Source: Bacteroidales bacterium
Lineage (GTDB): Bacteria > Bacteroidota > Bacteroidia > Bacteroidales > F082
NCBI GenBank assembly: GCA_017394865.1
Contig: JAFPWT010000009.1
Location: 124,001 to 188,000 of the forward strand
DNA: 64,000 bases
Reading direction: 5' to 3'
Notes under the pieces: model-generated
The model's database searches: none
The model's input: only the letters and a program-made list of their open reading frames with translations
Told to the model about the DNA's origin: nothing
Part shown: piece by piece, positions 8,005 to 16,617 of the stretch
How positions within the stretch are numbered: position 1 is the stretch's first letter
How the letters are laid out: every line of letters begins with the position of its first letter
Translations under genes and position numbers: made by a program

Positions 8005-9521
8005 AAGCCTCTCACACCTTGATTTTCATACTGTCCGTTTTCGCAATACTTGGCATCGGATGGTTTCTCTTTCCCGCTGAGGGCGTTGCTTTGGGTGATA
8101 TGAATATCCGTTTCCCCTCATACGCCGAAGCCAAGATTGGACCAGAAAAGACCATCGATGTGGATTCTGTCCGCGAAAACGTCAACAAAAGCTTCGAGAT
8201 GCGCGTCTCGGGAACTCTTCTCGATAGTTTGGAGTTTTACCGTGACTACCTCACCATCAACCCCAACCGCATCCACCTGCCCAACAACGACTATACTTAT
8301 TTCGATAGCCTGTTTTATCTGATGGAGAACGCCCAGAAGGACAAGAAAGTCTACCGTGTGATGCACTATGGTGACTCGCAGATCGAGATGGACCGCATCA
8401 GTTCGGTGCTGCGCCAGCGTCTTCAGGAGGTGTTCGGCGGCTCAGGTCCCGGCATGATCTCCGCTGTCAAAAGGCTCTCCTCCATCTCCGTCACCCAAGG
8501 CTATTCAGGCAACCTCATCCGTTATGCGTTGGTGGGTGATTCCACCTCGCGAAAAGCCTCGCATAACCGCTACGGCATCATGACACAGTTCTGCCAGACC
8601 TCAGGTACAACGTCGGTCAACTTCGGTGCAACCAAGAATTCCCAAGCCTACGACAAGGCCCGAGAAATCTCCCGCGTCTCCGTCCTGCTCGGCAACAACA
8701 GCGAGGGCTTCAAAGCCACGCTGAAAGCCGACGGAAAGCAAGAGGAGACCAAGGTTTGTGCCGCCAAGTCGGGAGCCACCTTTATCTCCTGGGAGCTTCC
8801 CAATAACATCGGAAAAGGCACCATCACCTTCCAAGGCAGTGCCGAGATCTATGGCATCATGCTCGACGGTGGCTATGGCGTAACCGTTGACAACGATGCG
8901 CTTCGCGGCTGTTCCGGCACCATCTTCACCCGGATCAACAAACCTTTGATGAAAGAGTCGATCGAACTCACCGACACCCGTTTGATCATCCTACAGTTCG
9001 GCGGCAACCGCACCCCCATCATCCACAATAGCAACCAGATCAGTAGCTACATGAGCGAGCTCGACCGGCAGGTCAAATACTTCCAAGAAGTGGCACCGCA
9101 AGCCACCATTCTGTTCATCGGTCCCGCCGATATGGGAAAGAGCTACAACGGCAAAATGGGATCCTACAAATGCATGAACGAACTCAACGATTCCATCAAA
9201 GGCATGGCACTGAGAAACAATGTAGCCTACTGGGACATGTTCCATGTGATGGGTGGCGAAGGCTCCATGGCGCAATATGTCAAGCACAAACCACCCTTGG
9301 GCAGCCCCGACCATATCCACTTCACCTTCCTCGGCGCCCAAGAAATGGGTGAGAACCTGTCCAAGTCGCTCATCATCTACCACGACTTCTACGAGATGCG
9401 CAAGCGGATCGCCGACGACGACAAGGTCAAAGAATTCATGAGCAAAGACCGCGAACAGATTGAAAAAGAAAAAGAGGCCCGCAAAAACGAGTTTAAACCC
9501 ACCAAATTCTATTACGAATGA
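8001..9521 (+). CDS. membrane-anchored SGNH/GDSL hydrolase, first copy
   Basis: A 506-residue protein with an N-terminal membrane anchor or signal (TLIFILSVFAILGIGWFLF) and a periplasmic SGNH-hydrolase fold. Block I is HYGDSQIEMDR (about residue 125, Ser nucleophile in GDS). Block III is probably LQFGGNR. Block V is SPDHIHFTFLG with the Asp-His pair. SGNH proteins next to MBOAT acyltransferases usually act as O-acetyl transferases or esterases on polysaccharide (as AlgJ/AlgX or PatB do). The start overlaps the LysM stop by ATGA and the end overlaps the second SGNH gene in the same way. The C-terminus is strongly charged (MSKDREQIEKEKEARKNEF). Confidence 0.82.
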   Translation: MKASHTLIFILSVFAILGIGWFLFPAEGVALGDMNIRFPSYAEAKIGPEKTIDVDSVRENVNKSFEMRVSGTLLDSLEFYRDYLTINPNRIHLPNNDYTYFDSLFYLMENAQKDKKVYRVMHYGDSQIEMDRISSVLRQRLQEVFGGSGPGMISAVKRLSSISVTQGYSGNLIRYALVGDSTSRKASHNRYGIMTQFCQTSGTTSVNFGATKNSQAYDKAREISRVSVLLGNNSEGFKATLKADGKQEETKVCAAKSGATFISWELPNNIGKGTITFQGSAEIYGIMLDGGYGVTVDNDALRGCSGTIFTRINKPLMKESIELTDTRLIILQFGGNRTPIIHNSNQISSYMSELDRQVKYFQEVAPQATILFIGPADMGKSYNGKMGSYKCMNELNDSIKGMALRNNVAYWDMFHVMGGEGSMAQYVKHKPPLGSPDHIHFTFLGAQEMGENLSKSLIIYHDFYEMRKRIADDDKVKEFMSKDREQIEKEKEARKNEFKPTKFYYE

Positions 9522-10765
9522 AACGACTTACCATCCTCCTATCCTTGATGGTTCTATGCACAACCGTCGGTATAGCACAAGGCCCCACGTTCATCGAGAC
9601 ACCCGACTATAGCTTCACCCACTTCGACCGCAACCATCTCATCTACCCCGGCGACAGTGTGGCCATGGAGCATTTTTTCAACAAGCTCGACACCCTGTTC
9701 TTCACTGGAAAGGGTCATGTCAACATCATGCACATCGGCGGCTCACACGTGCAAGCCGGCACCTTCTCGCAGCAGATGCGCGATAACCTGCTCAACCTCT
9801 TCCCCGGCATCACCGCAGGCCGCGGAATGGTGTTTCCCTATATGAACACCAATACTCCGGCAAGCTACTGTATCAGCTACACTGGCGAATGGGAGTATTT
9901 CCGCAACGCCCTTCCTTTTGAAACCCGCATGGGCCTCGCCGGCGCCTCTACCACCACCTCCGACACCGCTGCCAGCTTTAGCATCGTCACCCGAGAGAAA
10001 AATCCTCGCGATATCACCCCTGTGTTCGACTTCAACTTAGTGAAAGTGCTCGGCTACGGCAGCCTCACCCCTGTGGTGCACTTTGACAAGGAGATCATCA
10101 ACGGCACCTATAGCGAAGAAGAAGGCGCCTATACCTTCATCCTCCCCGGCTATACCGATTCGCTGTATGTCGACTTCGACCACAAGCCCGGCACCTTCAC
10201 TGTCACTGGCGTCTATCTCGACAACGGTATGCCCGGCATCACCTACCACGGCATCGGCATCAACGGCGCCAGGGTCGACTCCTACCTCAAGTGCAAAGAC
10301 CTGAAACGCGACCTCAAACTGGTGAATCCCGACCTTGTCATCTTCGGCATTGGCATCAACGACGCCGCCGCCGAAAGCTTCACCAAAGAGCGTTTCGCCA
10401 GAGATTATGACATGCTCATCGACATCATCCTTGACGTCAACCCCGACTGCGCGCTGCTCTTCGTGACCAACAACGACAGCTACAAAAAAATCGGCAAAAA
10501 GAAAAAAGCAAAATACGAAGTCAACCCCAACGGCGAGCTGGCCGAACAAGCCTTCATGGAATTGGGACGGAAATACAACGGCGCCGTGTGGGACTTCTTT
10601 GACATCATGGGGGGATTGACATCGATGCAGAACTGGCAAGACGAGGGCATCGCCCAACCCGACAAAGTGCATTTCACCTCCTCCGGCTATATGCTGATCG
10701 GCGATCTGCTCTTTAATGCCCTTATGGAAAAATACACAGAACACTTAAAGCGCAACAGCAAATGA
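9518..10765 (+). CDS. secreted SGNH/GDSL hydrolase, second copy
   Basis: A 415-residue secreted protein (signal peptide MKRLTILLSLMVLCTTVGIAQ) with an SGNH fold. Its block I reads HIGGSHVQAG, so the usual GDS has become GGS, keeping the Ser but losing the Asp. Block III is VIFGIGINDA and block V is PDKVHFTSSGYMLIGD with the Asp-His pair. It is a divergent partner of the upstream SGNH protein rather than a recent duplicate. ATGA overlaps join it to both neighbours. Its likely role is in the same periplasmic acetyl-transfer pathway as the MBOAT protein; the substrate is not known. Confidence 0.82.
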   Translation: MKRLTILLSLMVLCTTVGIAQGPTFIETPDYSFTHFDRNHLIYPGDSVAMEHFFNKLDTLFFTGKGHVNIMHIGGSHVQAGTFSQQMRDNLLNLFPGITAGRGMVFPYMNTNTPASYCISYTGEWEYFRNALPFETRMGLAGASTTTSDTAASFSIVTREKNPRDITPVFDFNLVKVLGYGSLTPVVHFDKEIINGTYSEEEGAYTFILPGYTDSLYVDFDHKPGTFTVTGVYLDNGMPGITYHGIGINGARVDSYLKCKDLKRDLKLVNPDLVIFGIGINDAAAESFTKERFARDYDMLIDIILDVNPDCALLFVTNNDSYKKIGKKKKAKYEVNPNGELAEQAFMELGRKYNGAVWDFFDIMGGLTSMQNWQDEGIAQPDKVHFTSSGYMLIGDLLFNALMEKYTEHLKRNSK

Positions 10766-12639
10766 TGAGCTTTTTCGATATCGCGCTCGACTTCTTCCAA
10801 AAAATGTTCTCGTTCGACAAGGAAAATCCCTTGCTGTTCACCCAGTTCTATTTCTGGGCTTTTTTTGCCATTGTGTTCGCCGTGTTTAGTCTGATCAAGA
10901 ACAAATGCCTTTTAAGAAATGCCTTCCTGTTCTTCGTCAGCCTCTTCTTCTATTACAAGACCAGCGGTCTCTTCACACTGATTCTGATCTTCATCACCAT
11001 TTATAACTTCTTCGGAGCCAAATGGTTGAACACCAGGAAGAAAGATCTCAGTCGCAACATTGTGTTGGCCGTCAGCGTCATCATCAACCTGTCCATCCTG
11101 TTTTATTTCAAATACGCCTATTTCATCACCGATGTGGTCAACAACCTGTTCGGGAGCGAATTCAGGGTTTTCGATGTATTCTCGTGGATGGGCAACCAGA
11201 TGACAGGTGACAACCGCTTCAACGTCGATGCCATCCTGCTTCCAGTGGGCATTTCGTTCTATACCTTCCAAGCCATCAGCTACATCATGGATGTGTACCG
11301 CAAGCGCATTGAGCCAGTAAGGAACATCTTCGATTTCGGCTTCTATGTGAGCTTCTTCCCACAATTGGTGGCTGGCCCTATCGTACGTGCCAACGAATTC
11401 ATTCCACAGCTTCACAAGAAATACTTCCTAGGCAGAAAGCAATTCGGCATCGCCGTGTTCTGGATCATGAACGGCTTGGTGAAGAAGATCGTGTTAAGCG
11501 ACTACATCGCCGTGAATTTCATCGACCGTGTGTTTGAAAATCCCCTGCTCTACTCGGGTTTTGAGAACCTCAGCGCTTTGTTCGGTTATTCGCTGCAGGT
11601 CTACGCCGACTTCTCGGGTTACACCGATATCGCCATCGGCGTGGCCATGCTGATGGGCTTCTATCTACCCAAGAACTTCAACTCGCCTTACAAAGCCAAG
11701 CACCCTGGTGAGTTCTGGAAACGCTGGCATATGTCGCTCTCCCGTTGGTTGCAAGACTATCTCTACATCCCCCTAGGCGGCAACCGAAACGCCACCTTCG
11801 GAAGTTTCTGTATCATCATCATGATCGCCGCCATCGCGGTGTTCTTGAGCGGCAGCTGGTGGGTCGGACTTGGGGTGTTGGTACTGGCTGTCATCATCGC
11901 CTTGGTTGCCATCTTCAAACCTGAGAAACGGAAGAAGATCACCACCAACATCAACTCGATGGACACCATGCTGCTAGGAGGTCTGTGGCACGGCGCCTCG
12001 TGGAACTTCATGATCTGGGGTGGCTTGAACGGCATCGGCATGATCTTCTACAAGTTCTGGAAAGACTGGAGCAACACCACGCGCACGCTGTTCATCCTCG
12101 GCGTGACCATCGCCTTGAAACTGCTGAGCGTTTATGTGCCCCATCCAGTGTTCAACATGTTCTTCGTATGGTGTTTCATCATCTTGATCGGAAACGTCAT
12201 AAGGCTTGCTTATACACTAATTTTCAAGAAGAAAGCCACAACCAACGCTTTCCAATGGCTGGCTGATGCCTGGGCTATTTTCCAGACCTTCACTTTCATT
12301 ACATTCACCCGTTTGTTCTTCCGCAGCGGCTCCAACCTCGACCCTGCTGAAGCCAACGAAACTGCTTGGAACACCGCTCAAAACATGGTCAACCAAATAG
12401 GCAGTCACTGGGATCTCAACAAGATTCCCGAGATGGTCCATCAATATCGTAATGTGTTCATTATGATTATTATAGGAATGATCATCCACTGGCTTCCTGA
12501 GAACTTCAAACGCCGTTACCGCATATGGTTCGCCAGCATGCCTTTGCCTTTGATGGTAGTGGCTTGCTGCCTGATCGTCTTTGTGGTTTATCAGTTCATC
12601 ACCGCCGACTTGCAAACGTTTATCTACTTCCAGTTCTAA
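10762..12639 (+). CDS. MBOAT family O-acyltransferase (AlgI/PatA-like)
   Basis: A 625-residue multi-pass membrane protein of the membrane-bound O-acyltransferase family. The hallmarks are PVGISFYTFQAISYIMDVYR, FPQLVAGPIVRA, WKRWHMSLSRWLQDYLYIPLGGNR and the catalytic-His segment LGGLWHGASWNFMIWGG. Such proteins move acetyl groups from the cytoplasm across the membrane, and SGNH partners then place them on periplasmic sugars. The protein is longer than AlgI (about 520 residues) because of extra C-terminal helices. It is last in the LysM-SGNH-SGNH-MBOAT operon and abuts the convergent nitroreductase gene with no spacer. Confidence 0.92.
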   Translation: MMSFFDIALDFFQKMFSFDKENPLLFTQFYFWAFFAIVFAVFSLIKNKCLLRNAFLFFVSLFFYYKTSGLFTLILIFITIYNFFGAKWLNTRKKDLSRNIVLAVSVIINLSILFYFKYAYFITDVVNNLFGSEFRVFDVFSWMGNQMTGDNRFNVDAILLPVGISFYTFQAISYIMDVYRKRIEPVRNIFDFGFYVSFFPQLVAGPIVRANEFIPQLHKKYFLGRKQFGIAVFWIMNGLVKKIVLSDYIAVNFIDRVFENPLLYSGFENLSALFGYSLQVYADFSGYTDIAIGVAMLMGFYLPKNFNSPYKAKHPGEFWKRWHMSLSRWLQDYLYIPLGGNRNATFGSFCIIIMIAAIAVFLSGSWWVGLGVLVLAVIIALVAIFKPEKRKKITTNINSMDTMLLGGLWHGASWNFMIWGGLNGIGMIFYKFWKDWSNTTRTLFILGVTIALKLLSVYVPHPVFNMFFVWCFIILIGNVIRLAYTLIFKKKATTNAFQWLADAWAIFQTFTFITFTRLFFRSGSNLDPAEANETAWNTAQNMVNQIGSHWDLNKIPEMVHQYRNVFIMIIIGMIIHWLPENFKRRYRIWFASMPLPLMVVACCLIVFVVYQFITADLQTFIYFQF

Positions 12640-13281
12640 TCAGTCGATGACCAACTGTTCCCAACGAATTTTGGGGACAAACTGAACGCCCTTTTGATCA
12701 CGATAATAAGCCAGTTTCTCACCTTCGCCAACAGGCTGAAGCTTGATTTTCTCGTTACCTTTGCCAATGGCGAGGATGAGCAGCGGCTCGAAAGGAAGAT
12801 TGAACGCCTCGGTAATCTTAGATTTGTTAAAGGCACCTATCATGATGCCATTGAGACCCATCTCGGTGGCTTTCAGCAACATACTTTGAGCCGCGATGCC
12901 AAGGTCGATGTCAACAAATTTATTCTCGGGGATGATCGAGCAGATAATGATAAAGGCGTTAGGTTCTGTACCCTCAAAAGGCAGATGAAGCTCTGGCAGC
13001 AGGCCGCCCAGCTTCATATTCTGAACGATAACATCCGCTCCAGTCTCTTGGGTAACCAGCTTAAAGCGCAACACTTGTTGGTTTTTTGCTGAGGCAATTT
13101 TGGTATTTACCGCCACGATGCGTTCCAACATTTCGCGTTTTACCATGAAGTCTTTTTTATAGCCTCGATAGCTGCGGTTTTTCTCCATCAAAGACTCCAA
13201 TGCTATATGCTTTACAACAGTCTTTTTGGCACCTTTACCAAAGACTTCCTCATAACGTTTTTCAAGATATCCGTCGGCCAT
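12640..13281 (-). CDS. nitroreductase family protein
   Basis: A 213-residue flavoprotein of the nitroreductase family, which use FMN and NAD(P)H to reduce nitro groups, quinones or similar acceptors in the cytoplasm. The N-terminal RSYRGYKKDFMVKREMLERIV matches the family's usual R-S-x-R opening and the C-terminal ILAIGKGNEKIKLQPV the usual IxIGxP-like end. ATG 13281 (MADGYLEKRYEE) is preferred to 13302 because the -7 box TATCTTTG occupies 13300-13307. The natural substrate is unknown. Confidence 0.85.
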   Translation of the reverse strand: MADGYLEKRYEEVFGKGAKKTVVKHIALESLMEKNRSYRGYKKDFMVKREMLERIVAVNTKIASAKNQQVLRFKLVTQETGADVIVQNMKLGGLLPELHLPFEGTEPNAFIIICSIIPENKFVDIDLGIAAQSMLLKATEMGLNGIMIGAFNKSKITEAFNLPFEPLLILAIGKGNEKIKLQPVGEGEKLAYYRDQKGVQFVPKIRWEQLVID

Positions 13282-13299
13282 AAGTAAGATTATTTTTGG

Positions 13300-13327
13300 C
13301 AAAGATACTGCTTTTTCATTACATTTG
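13300..13327. promoter_or_regulatory. divergent -7 boxes, nitroreductase and GH106 genes
   Basis: CAAAGATA at 13300-13307 is TATCTTTG on the minus strand. TACATTTG at 13320-13327 is the plus-strand box and ends five bases before the GH106 ATG at 13333, so that transcript should be almost leaderless. Confidence 0.6.
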
Positions 13328-13332
13328 CATCC

Positions 13333-16248
13333 ATGAAAAAACTGCTATTCTTGGTTGGACTTTTCCTGCTCTGTCAGTGTACTTCCCAAAACGGCACATT
13401 GACCACAGAACAACTCTACGAAGGTTTTCAGCAGCCGTCTTCGGAGTACCGCCCCTTTGTGCGCTGGTGGTGGAATGGCGACAAGGTGGAAGCCGACGAG
13501 CTAGTGCGTGAACTTCATCTGTTAAAAGAAGCCGGCATCGGCGGCGTGGAGATCAACCCCATCGCCTTTCCCACGTATTGTGACAGTATCGGGAAGCCCT
13601 CATTGCAATGGCTCAGTCCCGAATGGATTGACCTGCTCAAGGTTTGTTTCGACGAGGCTGATTCGTTGGACATGACCTGTGATTTGCTTGTAGGATCAGG
13701 ATGGCCTTTCGGCGCCGAATTTCTCGCCGAGGACGAGTGGGCACAGATTGTGGTCAACTATGCGGAATCCGTGACGGGACCCACTACTTTGACCATTAAT
13801 CGTGACACCCTCTGTGCTCATGCCATGCCCAAGGTAAGTTCACCCTATAAAGGCAACACCAAGGAGCTGATGCTGTTGCGTCTTTATCCCAACCCTGCCT
13901 CAAGCGTAGATGATGGCATCGACGTCTGGCAAGCCGATAGTATCATCACCATTAATGTTCCTGAAGGCGAAAACACACTGGCTGCTTTGGTGAAGATTAA
14001 TGGATTTCTTGAAGTCATCAATGGCGCCCCAGGAGCAGCAGGTCCTGTGCTCGACCACTTCAATACTGAGGCCATCAATCGGTACTTGTATAACATGTCC
14101 GACAAGATTGAAGGGCAAATTGGTCCGCTGAAAGGACGCATCCGCGCTTTGTTCACCGACAGCATGGAATTGGAAGGGGCCAACTGGACCTCCGACATGG
14201 CCGAAGCTTTTCAGCAACGTTATGGTTACGACATCACTGAATACCTGCCATTTATCCTGTTCAAGATCGGTTCCATGGGCAGTGCACTCAACTACAACCC
14301 CGTAGTTCCTGTAACTGAGGAGTTCCAGAAAGAGGTGCAGCGGGCGCGGTACGATTTCGAAGACTTCAAGGCCCAGTTGATGCAAGAACGGTTCACTTCA
14401 ACGTATCTGGACTGGTGTCATGCCTTGGGCGTGAAAGCCCGGGCGCAGGCTTATGGTCGGGGCTTCTATCCCTTGGAGAACGCCATGGGCTACGATATCC
14501 CCGAAGGTGAATCTTGGACCACCAACTGGTTGAAGCACAAGCCAGGCGAAGAGCTATCGGAAAAAGATTACCGCCGGGGGCGTGCCTATACCATGGTCAA
14601 CAAATTTGTATCCTCTGCAGCCCATCTCGCCGGCAACCGCACGGTGAGCTGCGAAGAGATGACCAACACCTACACCGTGTTCAACATGACCTTGGAGCAG
14701 CTGAAGATTGGCGGCGACCAAAGTGCCATCTCCGGTGTGACCCACAGCGTTTACCACGGCTTCAACTATTCGCCCAACCTCGAAGTGGACTTCCCTGGAT
14801 GGGTCCGCTATGGTGCCTATTACAGCGAGAACAACCCCTGGTGGCCATACTTCAAATACTATAACGACTACAAGGCCCGTCTCTCCTACGCCTTGCAGCA
14901 TGGCACCTATTATGCCGACATCGCCATTCTTAATCCCGAAAATGACATGTGGAGTACCATCGGGATGCAGAACGAGCCCTTCCCCAACACTACCCGAGCC
15001 CCTTACAAGACGATGATTTGGGAAGCCATCGACAAATGTGGTGGTGGGGTGGATTATGTGAGTGAGAACATCATTAATGCAGGCGAGATGAAGCAGGGCG
15101 AATTTCGTTTCGGAGACCGTCGCTACAACACATTAATGTTGATCGATGTGGAAAGTCTTCATCCCGAGACCGCCAAACAACTACTGCGTTTCGTTCAAAC
15201 TGGTGGCAAGCTGCTCTGCATCGACACGATTCCTTACCAATCATTGGGTTTAAGTGGCAACATCGCGGCCAAAGACTCTATCGTTCAAAGCTGTTTCAAG
15301 CAAATCCAAGCTTTCGATGATCGTCTCATCTTTGTGGAGCCACCTCAAGAAGGCTTCATCCCATGGTACGACAGCCTGATGCATGTTTATAACCTACCTC
15401 ATTACCTCGACATCGAGAGTCCCGCCCCCTTTGTGATGCAGAACCGCTACACCACCGACGACGGCAGCGAGATGCTCTTCTTGGTGAATAGCCACCGTTA
15501 TCAGTCGCATCAGACCAAAATCACCTTCCACCGTGAAATGACCCACAAGAAATATCCTTGGATTTGGAATCTTCACACTGGCGAACGGTATCCCTTGTTT
15601 TTGAACGAAAATGACAGTTTTAATTTTGATTTGGGTCCAGCAGAGTCGATGCTGATTGTTTTTGAGCGAAGCAAGCCTTGGGGTGTGCGAGGTGCCCCAA
15701 CGGCACTACGCGATTCCCTTCGGTCCGTCGCGAAGGCGCCTTTTGGGGCACTTCGCACACCAATGGGTTCCCGTGATGGAGTTGATATCTCAACCGACTG
15801 GGATGTAGAATTCATCCACGCCCGCTTGGACACCGTTGTTCAGACCCATTTCGACACATTGTTCGACCTGAAAGACCATCCTGAAACCCAGCATTTCGCG
15901 GGGACCATCATTTATCGGAAAACTATCCACCCTGGTAGAGACGCGGCGCGCCACGTCTCTACAGGTGAAACCGTTTTGGATTTAGGATTGGTAGAAGGTG
16001 TCAGTGAGGTCTTCGTCAACGGCCAATCCGCTGGAGTGAAATACTATGGCCGTCGCATTTACAACATCGGCGATTTGCTCCACAAGGGAGACAATAACCT
16101 TGAAATCCGCGTCACCACCACTTTAGGCAATTATTTGAAAACCTTCACCAAAGAAGATAATCCCACCATGTGGATCTATGTGAACCATCCGAAACGCGAT
16201 CAACCCCTACAACCGATGGGGATGATCGGTCCGGTTATCATCCGCTAA
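13333..16248 (+). CDS. GH106 alpha-L-rhamnosidase, lipoprotein
   Basis: A 971-residue exported lipoprotein (MKKLLFLVGLFLLCQC, Cys 16) of glycoside hydrolase family 106, which removes alpha-L-rhamnose from pectic rhamnogalacturonan and related glycans. The family signature RPFVRWWWNGDKV...LHLLKEAGIGGVEINPI is at about residues 37-78. DSMELEGANW and CEEMTNTY further on are conserved acidic motifs. A C-terminal beta-sandwich binding domain ends the protein. Two palindromic DNA elements are translated in frame: 15682-15761 (VRGAPTALRDSLRSVAKAPF region) and 15931-15965 (PGRDAARHVSTGE). Both lie near the C-terminal domain and keep the frame open, so activity may be retained. Confidence 0.9.
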   Translation: MKKLLFLVGLFLLCQCTSQNGTLTTEQLYEGFQQPSSEYRPFVRWWWNGDKVEADELVRELHLLKEAGIGGVEINPIAFPTYCDSIGKPSLQWLSPEWIDLLKVCFDEADSLDMTCDLLVGSGWPFGAEFLAEDEWAQIVVNYAESVTGPTTLTINRDTLCAHAMPKVSSPYKGNTKELMLLRLYPNPASSVDDGIDVWQADSIITINVPEGENTLAALVKINGFLEVINGAPGAAGPVLDHFNTEAINRYLYNMSDKIEGQIGPLKGRIRALFTDSMELEGANWTSDMAEAFQQRYGYDITEYLPFILFKIGSMGSALNYNPVVPVTEEFQKEVQRARYDFEDFKAQLMQERFTSTYLDWCHALGVKARAQAYGRGFYPLENAMGYDIPEGESWTTNWLKHKPGEELSEKDYRRGRAYTMVNKFVSSAAHLAGNRTVSCEEMTNTYTVFNMTLEQLKIGGDQSAISGVTHSVYHGFNYSPNLEVDFPGWVRYGAYYSENNPWWPYFKYYNDYKARLSYALQHGTYYADIAILNPENDMWSTIGMQNEPFPNTTRAPYKTMIWEAIDKCGGGVDYVSENIINAGEMKQGEFRFGDRRYNTLMLIDVESLHPETAKQLLRFVQTGGKLLCIDTIPYQSLGLSGNIAAKDSIVQSCFKQIQAFDDRLIFVEPPQEGFIPWYDSLMHVYNLPHYLDIESPAPFVMQNRYTTDDGSEMLFLVNSHRYQSHQTKITFHREMTHKKYPWIWNLHTGERYPLFLNENDSFNFDLGPAESMLIVFERSKPWGVRGAPTALRDSLRSVAKAPFGALRTPMGSRDGVDISTDWDVEFIHARLDTVVQTHFDTLFDLKDHPETQHFAGTIIYRKTIHPGRDAARHVSTGETVLDLGLVEGVSEVFVNGQSAGVKYYGRRIYNIGDLLHKGDNNLEIRVTTTLGNYLKTFTKEDNPTMWIYVNHPKRDQPLQPMGMIGPVIIR
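15682..15761. repeat. 80-bp palindromic element inside the GH106 gene
   Basis: Two 19-base arms (15682-15700 and 15743-15761) are inverted copies with one mismatch: GGTGTGCGAgGTGCCCCAA against the complement of TTGGGGCACtTCGCACACC. The interior is GC-rich and partly self-complementary (CGCG...CGCG). It is translated in frame into an Arg/Ala/Ser-rich linker unlike its surroundings. Confidence 0.75.
15931..15965. repeat. 35-bp GTAGAGACG palindrome inside the GH106 gene
   Basis: Arms beginning GGTAGAGACG and ending CGTCTCTAC flank a central GGCGCGCC. From memory, GTAGAGACG-type palindromes are a dispersed repeat in many Bacteroidetes genomes. Here it is read in frame as PGRDAARHVSTG. Confidence 0.7.
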
Positions 16249-16617
16249 AGTGGATGATAGCTCTGTAGAAAACCATCACAATAAAAAAGTCCTGATGCGC
16301 TAAACGTGTGCCGAAGGCACACTATTTTATTAACCCCACACAAGCGAAGCGTAGTGTGGGGCGAAAGCCATCCGCTTGTCTATGGCGTGTCGGAGACACG
16401 CTACATCACCAAAATAACTGTTGTAGCGTGCTTTCAGCACGCATTTGTTCTTTGAGTATTCATAGAACCCCACACTGCAGTGTGGGGTTACTAAAGTAAC
16501 GTGCCTTTGGCACGTTTTCAGAATATTCGGTTTTTAACGCATCGGCACTAATAATATACAATAAAAGAAAATGCCCTTTACTACAAAACTAGCATCCTTC
16601 GGATGCTTATGTAATCG
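16249..16617. repeat. hairpin-rich REP/BIME-like intergenic region
   Basis: This 369-base stretch has no gene and is packed with short perfect hairpins. Seven-base stems with three-base loops lie at 16306-16322, 16385-16401, 16426-16442, 16499-16515 and 16591-16607. An 8-base stem pair CCCCACAC/GTGTGGGG lies at 16334-16361, and a palindrome with 10-base arms at 16466-16489 reuses the same arms. The hairpins at 16385-16401 and 16426-16442 both carry the GTAG tetranucleotide at their base, in opposite orientation, as in REP pairs (BIMEs) moved by REP-associated tyrosine transposases. No transposase is nearby. Confidence 0.75.

Noticed and set aside
16294-16543. Integron attC site or cassette array
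   Set aside because: GATGCG/CGCATC lie at both ends, but the GTTRRRY/RYYYAAC core pair is absent and no cassette ORFs exist. The hairpins fit REP elements better.
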